Assembly (NCBI GenBank): GCA_017460245.1
Contig: JAFUBK010000141.1
Location: forward strand, 1 to 18,868
DNA length: 18,868 nucleotides
Direction: 5' to 3'
Source of the DNA: Bacilli bacterium
GTDB lineage: Bacteria > Bacillota_I > Bacilli_A > RF39 > UBA660
Below the pieces are notes generated by a model. It had not been told where the DNA came from and did not search any database. It was given only the letters and a program-made list of their open reading frames with translations. Below are positions 13,408 through 18,868 of this stretch, piece after piece (within the stretch, counting starts at the first letter, position 1; every line of letters starts with the position of its first letter). The translations under genes and the position numbers were made by a program.

Positions 13408-13416
13408 TGATATAAT
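13408..13416 (+). promoter_or_regulatory. Extended -10 promoter of the 331-residue protein / sigma-like operon
   Basis: TGATATAAT, followed after a few bases by the GATAGGAG ribosome-binding site at 13425-13432; leader of about 15 bases. Back to back with the leftward promoter. Confidence 0.65.
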
Positions 13417-13438
13417 TATTAATAGATAGGAGAAAAAA

Positions 13439-14434
13439 ATGGAATTGTTAAATATAAAAGACTATGAGGAAAATATAAATAAAGAAAAGTATGATATCAT
13501 TAGAAAAGATATCTTAGAAAAAGCCGAAACATTTGCCGACATAATTATCAAAGAAAAAAACGTCGATTTAGACAAATATTCTTACTATGAAAACAAATAT
13601 GAGAAAATATATCAAATATTTTACAAAGAAATAAATTTATGCGAGAGTATGAAACATCTAATTAAAGGGTTAGCGCTTGATAATGAAAAAGTTGAAAAAT
13701 ATGATGTTGAAACTTGGATAAGAGTATATAACGAACTAACCGAAGAGTATAATGAGTATTTAGAATATAAAGAAAACATCGATAAAATTGGTTATGAAAA
13801 CATTATAAAAGATTATAAAGATAAAATAAAAGCCTTATGTAAAGAAATGTTAGATTACAAAAATAAAAAATACGAAGATGCTTGGTCACTCGGTAAATTT
13901 CTTGAAAAAGCCGAGAACTATTACAATTATCATATTTTTTACTTTGATGAACTTTCAAAAGCCTTAATGGGTTTCACATATGGTGCCAACATTGACGAAG
14001 ATTTTAAACCACTTAATTATGTAGAAAGAATCATAAAAATCGAGGGAAATTATATTTATTTAAAAAATCATTATAAAGAAAATGCCTTTATTTATAGAGA
14101 TTTTGACTTAGAAGAAGGCGAAACATTTTCAGACTTACACCGTAAAATGTTAGAAGAAAGATTTGAACTATATAAAGAAATGTTAAATTTTTTAAATGTG
14201 CCATATAATGAAAACGATGCCCCAATATTTTGGGAAGATGCCGTAATAAAAAACTACCCATATTATGAAGATATCATCAAAGACAAAAACAAGCCTGTTA
14301 GTTTCAATCCATATGCCGCATCATTAACTAGAATGCAAGAAGCTACAGAAACATTAAGAGAAGGTTATAAAAATCACGATGAAGATTTAAAAAAATATCT
14401 TCAATCAAAAAAGGATGAAAAAAATGAAGTATGA
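13439..14434 (+). CDS. Hypothetical helical protein, coupled to sigma-like gene
   Basis: 331 residues, highly charged (many K, E, D, Y and N), no signal peptide and no membrane segment; the pattern is mostly alpha-helical with coiled-coil-like stretches (for example YNELTEEYNEYLEYKENI near 95-113). The C-terminal third contains a more distinctive part: LNVPYNENDAPIFWEDAV near 252-269 and FNPYAASLTRMQEA near 287-300. I do not recognise a family. ATG 13439 follows GATAGGAG. Its end overlaps the start of the sigma-like gene by 11 bases, so the two proteins are probably made in a fixed ratio and may interact. A short ETWIR segment faintly recalls sigma region 2.3, but the surrounding sequence does not support a region 2 fold. 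Confidence 0.85.
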   Translation: MELLNIKDYEENINKEKYDIIRKDILEKAETFADIIIKEKNVDLDKYSYYENKYEKIYQIFYKEINLCESMKHLIKGLALDNEKVEKYDVETWIRVYNELTEEYNEYLEYKENIDKIGYENIIKDYKDKIKALCKEMLDYKNKKYEDAWSLGKFLEKAENYYNYHIFYFDELSKALMGFTYGANIDEDFKPLNYVERIIKIEGNYIYLKNHYKENAFIYRDFDLEEGETFSDLHRKMLEERFELYKEMLNFLNVPYNENDAPIFWEDAVIKNYPYYEDIIKDKNKPVSFNPYAASLTRMQEATETLREGYKNHDEDLKKYLQSKKDEKNEV

Positions 14435-14858
14435 TATAAAATTAATAAACAAAGTCGCAAAAGAAGCAAAAAAAGAACCAAATCCTAAAAAACTAGCTGA
14501 ATTGTTAAATCACGATGAAAAAACTATAAAAGAAATAATAAAAATTATAAATGAAGATATAAAGATAGATTCAGAGCCATCATTTTATGATTTTGATAAA
14601 TATATAAAGCAAGGGAAAATATCAAAAGAACTTCAAAAAACAATAGAAAAAGTAAAAAACAACATAAATGTCTTTAATGAAAAAGAACAACAAATAATAA
14701 CATTTAGATTTGGATTTAAAGATAAAAAATATCACACTTTAGAAGAACTTAGCCAAAAATTTAATATAACAAAAGAAAGAGCAAGACAAATCGAAGCTAA
14801 AGTCATAAGGAAAACCCTTCATCCAGAAAAATCAAGAAAACTAAGTGATTTCTTATAA
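14424..14858 (+). CDS. Truncated RpoD-like protein with sigma regions 3 and 4 only
   Basis: 144 residues. Residues about 80-144 match region 4 of housekeeping sigma-70 factors: VFNEKEQQIITFRFGF, then the helix-turn-helix HTLEELSQKFNITKERARQI near 104-123, EAKVIRKTLHPEKSRKL and the typical C-terminus SDFL. Residues about 8-60 (INKVAKEAKKEPNPKKLAEL, DEKTIKEIIKIINEDIKIDS) resemble region 3. Regions 1 and 2, which bind the core clamp and the -10 box, are missing. It may therefore be half of a split sigma factor, a competitor or anti-sigma, or a -35-box DNA-binding regulator; RsoA/SigO of Bacillus subtilis is a known split-sigma precedent. ATG 14424 follows AAGGA with eight bases; ATG 14415 overlaps that site. 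Confidence 0.85.
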   Translation: MKYDIKLINKVAKEAKKEPNPKKLAELLNHDEKTIKEIIKIINEDIKIDSEPSFYDFDKYIKQGKISKELQKTIEKVKNNINVFNEKEQQIITFRFGFKDKKYHTLEELSQKFNITKERARQIEAKVIRKTLHPEKSRKLSDFL

Positions 14859-14872
14859 AACAATATAAGAAA
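14849..14872. other. Hairpin after the sigma-like gene
   Basis: Perfect nine-bp inverted repeat TTTCTTATA / TATAAGAAA (14849-14857 with 14864-14872), six-base loop, including the stop codon. It lacks a following T-run, so it is not a classical terminator. Confidence 0.45.
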
Positions 14873-14883
14873 AAGATTAAACA

Positions 14884-14892
14884 TGCTATAAT
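14884..14892 (+). promoter_or_regulatory. Extended -10 promoter of the hydrolase-lipoprotein operon
   Basis: TGCTATAAT, followed by AGGAGG at 14906-14911 and the CTG start at 14920. Confidence 0.65.
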
Positions 14893-14919
14893 ATAAATAA
14901 AAGCTAGGAGGAATATATA

Positions 14920-15906
14920 CTGAAAGAACTAAACATTACAAATGAATGGGACAAAGTATTTCCTTTAAGTCCTGAAGTAAATCATAAAAAAATAACTTTT
15001 AAAAATCATTTTGGTATTACATTAGTTGCTGATATGTATGAACCAAAAAATTATGAAGGCAAACTGCCAGCGCTTGCAGTATCAGGGCCTTACGGTGCAG
15101 TTAAAGAACAATCTAGTGGATTATATGCAATGAAAATGGCTGAAAGAGGATTTTTAACAATTGCTTTCGATCCATCATTTACAGGAGAATCTGGTGGAAA
15201 CCCAAGATATATGACTTCTTATGATATTAACGTTGAAGATTTTCAATCAGCAGTAGACTATTTAATAAGCCTTGATAATGTTGATTCAGAAAAAATTGGC
15301 ATAATTGGAATTTGTGGTTGGGGTGGAATGGCACTTCAAACAGCATGTATTGATACAAGAATCAAAGCGACTATTGTATCTACTATGTACGATATGTCAA
15401 GAGTATCTGGAAATGGGTATTTTGATGAGCAAGACAATGAAGAGGCAAGATATAAACAGAGAGTATCTTTAAATAATCAAAGAAACGAAGACTATAAAAC
15501 ACAAAATTATGCCTTGGCTGGAGGAGTAATTGATCCATTACCAGAAAATGCCCCAGAGTTTTTACAAGGGTACCATGCCTATTATAAAACACCAAGAGGA
15601 TATCACAAAAGAAGTTTAAACTCAAACGGGGGATGGGCAATCCAATCTAGCACTTCTATGATGAATACAAGATTGTTTCATTATTCAAATGAAATAAGAA
15701 ACGCAGTAATGATTATTCATGGAGACAAAGCGCATTCGTTTTATATGGGAAAAGATGCCTACAACAATATGATTAAAGACAGTAAATATACCAATAATAA
15801 AGAATTTGTTGTTATTCCAAACGCCACTCATACCGATTTATACGATCAACAAGATAAAATACCATTTGATAAGATAGAAAGTTTTTTAAAAGAATATTTA
15901 AAATAA
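14920..15906 (+). CDS. Alpha/beta hydrolase, CTG start codon
   Basis: 328 residues of the alpha/beta hydrolase fold, similar to YcjY/dienelactone-hydrolase-like proteins. The nucleophile elbow is GICGWGG (about 130-136), with cysteine C132 in place of serine, as in dienelactone hydrolase; the likely acid is D269 in HGDKAH and the base H304 in PNATHTDLYD. The substrate is unknown. The first internal ATG (15034) would remove 38 residues including the first beta strands (KITFKNHFGITLVADMYEPK), which belong to the family's N-terminus. CTG 14920 lies eight bases after a perfect AGGAGG, and an in-frame TAG at 14905 excludes a longer frame, so CTG is taken as start. It overlaps the lipoprotein gene by one base (TAATG). 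Confidence 0.92.
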   Translation: MKELNITNEWDKVFPLSPEVNHKKITFKNHFGITLVADMYEPKNYEGKLPALAVSGPYGAVKEQSSGLYAMKMAERGFLTIAFDPSFTGESGGNPRYMTSYDINVEDFQSAVDYLISLDNVDSEKIGIIGICGWGGMALQTACIDTRIKATIVSTMYDMSRVSGNGYFDEQDNEEARYKQRVSLNNQRNEDYKTQNYALAGGVIDPLPENAPEFLQGYHAYYKTPRGYHKRSLNSNGGWAIQSSTSMMNTRLFHYSNEIRNAVMIIHGDKAHSFYMGKDAYNNMIKDSKYTNNKEFVVIPNATHTDLYDQQDKIPFDKIESFLKEYLK

Positions 15907-16355
15907 TGACTAAAAAAATATTGTTTATTACTTTTTGCTTCGCACTATTAATTACTGGTTGTACAAATGGTAAAAAATCACCAGAAACTATTGAAAAAAA
16001 CAATCATGACAATAAAAAAATGTCAAATATTAAAGTAGTTATTAATGATCGAACTTATACACTTAAGTTAGAAAATAATAATACAGCAAAAGAATTTATT
16101 AGCTTATTACCTCAAAAGTACAACATGAGTGATTTAAACGATAACGAAAAATATGTTTATCTAAATAATTCACTAACAACAAATTCGAGCAACCCTAAAC
16201 ACATAAAAAAAGGTGATGTAATGCTTTTTAAGGATGATTGTTTAGTTATATTTTATAAATCATTTGATACAAATTATAGTTATACAAAAATCGGACATAT
16301 TGATAATTTAGATAAATTAGATAGTGGAAACATAATGGTAAAATTTGATGTATAA
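15906..16355 (+). CDS. Lipoprotein with cyclophilin-like fold domain
   Basis: 149 residues. The N-terminus is a lipoprotein signal: KK, hydrophobic ILFITFCFALLITG and the lipobox cysteine C19, so the mature protein is probably anchored to the outer face of the membrane. After a charged linker (20-40) comes a cyclophilin-like fold domain seen in many gut Bacillota proteins: IKVVINDRTYTLKLENNNTA, EFISLLP, YVYLNNSL, HIKKGDVMLFKDDCLVIFYK and YTKIGHIDN. Peptidyl-prolyl isomerase activity is not shown for this group, so function is open. The start codon overlaps the hydrolase stop by one base (TAATG), indicating translational coupling and a related job. Confidence 0.88.
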   Translation: MTKKILFITFCFALLITGCTNGKKSPETIEKNNHDNKKMSNIKVVINDRTYTLKLENNNTAKEFISLLPQKYNMSDLNDNEKYVYLNNSLTTNSSNPKHIKKGDVMLFKDDCLVIFYKSFDTNYSYTKIGHIDNLDKLDSGNIMVKFDV

Positions 16356-16384
16356 AATAGGTAAAAATTGATACACATCAAACG

Positions 16385-16409
16385 ACTTTATATCAGTAAC
16401 ATATAAAGT
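16385..16409. other. Hairpin after the lipoprotein gene
   Basis: Perfect nine-bp inverted repeat ACTTTATAT / ATATAAAGT (16385-16393 with 16401-16409), seven-base loop, no T-run. It could be an mRNA 3'-end stabiliser or a protein-binding palindrome; position only. Confidence 0.4.
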
Positions 16410-16450
16410 TCAGCATGATATTTACATCGAAGAAAAACATTTTTAAAACG

Positions 16451-16459
16451 TGATATAAT
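16451..16459 (+). promoter_or_regulatory. Extended -10 promoter of the membrane protein gene at 16492
   Basis: TGATATAAT, 32 bases before the ATG; AAGGAAG follows as ribosome-binding site. Confidence 0.6.
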
Positions 16460-16491
16460 TATAGTGAATTTTTATAAGGAAGTGTTGATTT

Positions 16492-17436
16492 ATGAGCTTT
16501 TTAGAATATTTGGGATTAGAATATATTTTTAACAGTATGGATAACAAAAATAGTAGTGACAGTGCGACAGGATGTGGTGGAATACTTTTTATAGTTGGAG
16601 TATTAGGTTGGTTGTTACTTGCAATTTTTCGTTCTTCCCTTATTGATAAAGCGGCAGTAGTATTTAATTTAATTGCTTTTATTTGTATTATAATTTCACT
16701 AGGAATAAAATTTTATTTCGCAAAAAAAAATAATGAATTAAATATTGGTTTTTTAGTTGCATCTATACTTGTAATTATAATTTCATTTTTTATAGGTTCA
16801 AGAAGCATTTATCATTCAGCAATATATAATTATGAATACAATCATATATGTTCAGGTATAGCATATACTTTTTGCCCAACAGTAATATTAAATTTTTTGT
16901 TTCCATTTTTTTGCCATTATAAAAAAGAAAAAATGTCTTCTATCATTGGAAGAGCATTTGGTTCTATTGGATTATCAATATTAATCATAGTTGTAATATT
17001 TTTTATTGGCCAAGCAATAACGGTAGCAGTATATTTTACTGGAAACGAAAATGTTTATGAAAAATTTGTAACCTATCATAATTTGCAATATAATAGCGCC
17101 AGAGAAGAATTTAAAGATATGAATTTAGAAGATAGATTAAAAACTATTTATTTAAAAGCCAAAGAAAATGCTAATAATAGATGTAATGAATATTCTTATA
17201 TAGATGATTGTAGTAAATATAAAAGAGAAAATTATAAAGAAGTAATTGCTTCAATTGCTGGAACTTACGGCTATTCAATTGTTAGAAATTATTCAATAAA
17301 TGATAATGAAGACGCTATAAAAGTAAGCGATAAGGAATATAATACAAGTTTTAGTTATTATATTTTTAATAAAAATGATTATACAATAAATCCGATTAAT
17401 GAAGAACAATTCAATGATTACTATAATCAGAATTAA
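16492..17436 (+). CDS. Hypothetical membrane protein with C-terminal soluble domain
   Basis: 314 residues that I do not assign to a family. A short polar N-terminus is followed by about five hydrophobic segments: GGILFIVGVLGWLLLAIF (29-46), AAVVFNLIAFICIIISLGI (54-72), IGFLVASILVIIISFFIG (84-101), a cysteine-containing stretch AYTFCPTVILNFLFPFFC (124-141) and SIGLSILIIVVIFFIGQAI (158-176). The last 130 residues are polar, with a cysteine pair (NRCNEYSYIDDCSK) that could form a disulfide if extracytoplasmic. ATG 16492 follows AAGGAAG. It has its own promoter. The next gene also encodes a small membrane protein and has a separate promoter. Confidence 0.85.
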   Translation: MSFLEYLGLEYIFNSMDNKNSSDSATGCGGILFIVGVLGWLLLAIFRSSLIDKAAVVFNLIAFICIIISLGIKFYFAKKNNELNIGFLVASILVIIISFFIGSRSIYHSAIYNYEYNHICSGIAYTFCPTVILNFLFPFFCHYKKEKMSSIIGRAFGSIGLSILIIVVIFFIGQAITVAVYFTGNENVYEKFVTYHNLQYNSAREEFKDMNLEDRLKTIYLKAKENANNRCNEYSYIDDCSKYKRENYKEVIASIAGTYGYSIVRNYSINDNEDAIKVSDKEYNTSFSYYIFNKNDYTINPINEEQFNDYYNQN

Positions 17437-17441
17437 AAATA

Positions 17442-17470
17442 TTGTTAACTTACAAAAAAAGTGATATAAT
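17442..17470 (+). promoter_or_regulatory. Promoter of the zinc-finger membrane protein gene
   Basis: TTGTTA (17442-17447) and TATAAT (17465-17470) with a 17-base spacer, the -10 box extended by TGA. Transcription would start near 17477, leaving a leader of about 43 bases, longer than most here. Confidence 0.7.
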
Positions 17471-17519
17471 TTTAATAGTTAAGTCATTTAAATGTGATTA
17501 GTTAAGGAGGAAGTAAAAA

Positions 17520-18059
17520 ATGGCTAATAAAGGTATGGGATGTTATAAACACCCCGAAGAGACAGTTGTTGGTACTTGTCCAAAATGTGGAAAATTTTTA
17601 TGCAAGGAATGTGCCGACAAATATGAAAGTCATCTATGCGATGGATGCGAAAAAGAAAGAAAGGAAAAAAACGAGCAAGCTCTTAATGCTAAAAAAGCAA
17701 AATTAGCACAAGATGCTGGAACCGCCAAAAACGAAGCATTAAAAAGTTTGATTATAGGAGTTGCCGTATCATTAGTTTTCGGAATTATTGGTTATTGTGC
17801 TGGTAAGGCCGATGGTAATGGAGTTATGATGGCTTATATGTTAGCAGGTTTCCCATGGGGTTATAGGCTAATAAGTAAATTAATGGATGATGGTGTTATG
17901 TTTTTTGCAGCACTTGCCGGTAATTTTTTGGTAGCATTTTTCATTAAGCTAGTTCTTGGAATGTTAATTGGTTGTATTGCTTGGCCTATTATTATTGGTT
18001 ATAGAATATATACTTTTGTACAAGCTAACAATTTACATAAAAGTGTATCAAATAAATAG
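17520..18059 (+). CDS. B-box-type zinc finger membrane protein
   Basis: 179 residues. The N-terminus has eight potential zinc ligands arranged like a B-box finger: C8-x2-H11, C20-x2-C23, C28-x2-C31 and C40-x2-C43, in CYKHPEETVVGTCPKCGKF and LCKECADKY. A charged helix (44-70, rich in K and E) links it to a hydrophobic C-terminal half with about three membrane segments (75-95, 103-115 and 126-167). Similar finger-plus-membrane proteins occur widely in bacteria without known function. ATG 17520 follows AAGGAGG. It is a one-gene unit with a clear promoter and terminator. A cytoplasmic finger that binds a partner at the membrane is a reasonable guess (inference). Confidence 0.87.
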   Translation: MANKGMGCYKHPEETVVGTCPKCGKFLCKECADKYESHLCDGCEKERKEKNEQALNAKKAKLAQDAGTAKNEALKSLIIGVAVSLVFGIIGYCAGKADGNGVMMAYMLAGFPWGYRLISKLMDDGVMFFAALAGNFLVAFFIKLVLGMLIGCIAWPIIIGYRIYTFVQANNLHKSVSNK

Positions 18060-18082
18060 TATCGTTTTGATACTATTTTTTT
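18054..18082 (+). terminator. Strong rho-independent terminator
   Basis: AAATAGTATC / GATACTATTT (18054-18063 with 18069-18078), five-base loop GTTTT, T-run to 18082. Includes the stop codon of the preceding gene. Confidence 0.85.
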
Positions 18083-18125
18083 GAACGGTTTTTTTAGGAT
18101 GCCTATTATATGAAACTCACATCAG

Positions 18126-18188
18126 AAATTCTACTTTTATATATAAATAATCATTACCACATGTTTGGAAAACTATAAAAGTAAATTT
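18126..18188. repeat. Imperfect inverted repeat in the intergenic region
   Basis: AAATTCTACTTTTATA (18126-18141) matches the reverse complement of TATAAAAGTAAATTT (18174-18188) with a single bulged C; the loop is 32 bases. It could be an RNA hairpin or the remains of a small mobile element. Confidence 0.5.
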
Positions 18189-18258
18189 GCTGTTTTAATA
18201 ACTAATCCCAGATAATTGTTATAAATTTAGCCGATTAGTACAAAATCTACCTTTTTTA

Positions 18259-18267
18259 TGCTATAAT
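18259..18267 (+). promoter_or_regulatory. Extended -10 box without an adjacent gene
   Basis: TGCTATAAT, identical to the boxes of three genes in this window, but about 150 bases before the next start codon. It may be an upstream promoter for the YgjV-like gene or drive a small RNA. Confidence 0.4.
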
Positions 18268-18367
18268 TTTAATGATTTTAAATTAATTAACATATTACCT
18301 ATTTTGATAAATAATTATTAAAAATTGGTTAATAACTATTATTTTTGAATAAAAAATACTTAGGAAT

Positions 18368-18376
18368 TGATATAAT
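18368..18376 (+). promoter_or_regulatory. Extended -10 promoter of the YgjV-like gene
   Basis: TGATATAAT, 41 bases before the TTG start. Confidence 0.6.
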
Positions 18377-18417
18377 GAGAACAGCTGATCAAGGTCTAGT
18401 AAATTGAGGTGATTTAT

Positions 18418-18868
18418 TTGATATATATAGTATCGCAAATTATAGGCTTTATTGCCTTTTTAACTTCATTAATTGCTTATCATAGAAAAGATAAAAAAAC
18501 TATTCTAAGTAATACTGTAACATCAAATATACTAAATTTGATCCAGTACTTATTACTAGGTGCTTTTAGCGGATGTATAACAAAACTATTGGCTATATTT
18601 AGAAATTATTTTATTCTTCTTAAAGAAAAATATAATAAACTTTCTAATATTGCTTATTTAATACTTTTTATAATAATATATATAACTGCGTCTATTTTTA
18701 CATATAATGGTATTTTATCAATATTACCTTTAGCAGCATCTATAATATATATTATATTTATTTGGAATGGTGATGAAATTACAATTAAAAAAACAGCATT
18801 TTTTTGTTATTTTCTATGGTTAGCATATAATATATTTGTATTATCTATTGCAGGGATAGTATCAGATA
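18418..18868 (+). CDS. YgjV-family inner membrane protein, partial (3' end cut)
   Basis: About 150 codons are visible before the window ends. The start is TTG 18418, six bases after GAGGTGAT in the spacing used by other genes here; no ATG is nearby in frame. The product resembles the YgjV (Imp-YgjV) family: VSQIIGFIAFLTSLIAYHRK at the N-terminus, then NLIQYLLLGAFSGCITKLLA with the following IFRNYF, and IYIIFIWNGDEI further on. At least four to five hydrophobic segments are present (about 2-19, 38-55, 75-93, 98-113 and 127-148). The family's function is not established. The TTG start explains why the gene is easy to miss. Confidence 0.8.
   Translation, partial: MIYIVSQIIGFIAFLTSLIAYHRKDKKTILSNTVTSNILNLIQYLLLGAFSGCITKLLAIFRNYFILLKEKYNKLSNIAYLILFIIIYITASIFTYNGILSILPLAASIIYIIFIWNGDEITIKKTAFFCYFLWLAYNIFVLSIAGIVSD

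Larger units (their letters stand above)
18083..18417. other. 335-base intergenic region without a recognisable gene
   Basis: AT-rich and without a convincing coding frame. It holds the imperfect inverted repeat at 18126-18188, an extended -10 box TGCTATAAT at 18259-18267 that has no gene close behind it, and the promoter at 18368-18376 for the next gene. A small RNA starting near 18274 is possible but no terminator for it is visible. Confidence 0.5.

Noticed and set aside
13720..13745. ETWIR segment in the 331-residue protein as a sigma region 2.3 remnant that would complete a split sigma factor
   Set aside because: Only a few residues agree and the flanking helices lack the aromatic and basic pattern of region 2; likely chance.
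18114..18179. Small peptide gene starting at an ATG in the intergenic gap (22 codons)
   Set aside because: No ribosome-binding site and its sequence overlaps the arms of the inverted repeat.

Overview
The window comes from a low-GC, AT-rich Gram-positive-type bacterium. The best guess is an uncultured member of the Bacillota (Bacilli, near the Erysipelotrichales/RF39 groups). The evidence is the very low GC, strong Shine-Dalgarno sites of the GGAGG or AGGTGAT type, sigma-A-like promoters with TGnTATAAT extended -10 boxes, a tetrameric-type cytidine deaminase, a short LepB and a rimM-trmD-rplS cluster. TGA is used as a stop (end of trmD) and tryptophan is TGG, so this is the standard bacterial code and not the mycoplasma code. 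The taxonomic placement is inference.

Layout. 1-1014: the start of a leftward gene cut by the window edge, then an unrecognised soluble protein. 1094-5216, leftward: tRNA-Gly(GCC), gltX, a two-gene operon of a GT4 glycosyltransferase and an E2-acyltransferase-like protein lacking the catalytic histidine, and a small XRE regulator. 5236-6138: a divergent cluster of three XRE-type regulators around palindromic TTAACT-n3-AGTTAA sites. 6218-8835: a nucleoside-salvage operon of pyrimidine-nucleoside phosphorylase, cytidine deaminase and an ADP-ribosylglycohydrolase. 8931-12852: housekeeping genes rpoZ, a lone prepilin-like protein, a SpoU/TrmH methyltransferase, rimM, trmD, an unrecognised gene with a CTG start, rplS with its own promoter and leader, and lepB. 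12862-14858: a zincin metallopeptidase facing away from a two-gene operon made of an unknown helical protein and a short sigma-like protein with only regions 3 and 4. 14920-16355: an alpha/beta hydrolase, again with a CTG start, overlapping a cyclophilin-fold lipoprotein by one base. 16492-18868: three membrane proteins, the last (YgjV family) cut by the window end.

The observations most worth following are: (1) the truncated RpoD-like protein with sigma regions 3 and 4 but no region 2, translationally coupled to an unknown helical protein and sharing back-to-back promoters with a HELTH metallopeptidase; (2) two genes whose only plausible start codon is CTG, each behind a good Shine-Dalgarno site; (3) the XRE cluster with an operator exactly filling the -35/-10 spacer; (4) the histidine-less E2-like protein in a glycosyltransferase operon. 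The genome is compact: many terminator hairpins contain the stop codon of the preceding gene, and most mRNAs start only about 10-30 bases before the coding region. No CRISPR array, insertion sequence, integrase or rRNA gene is visible.
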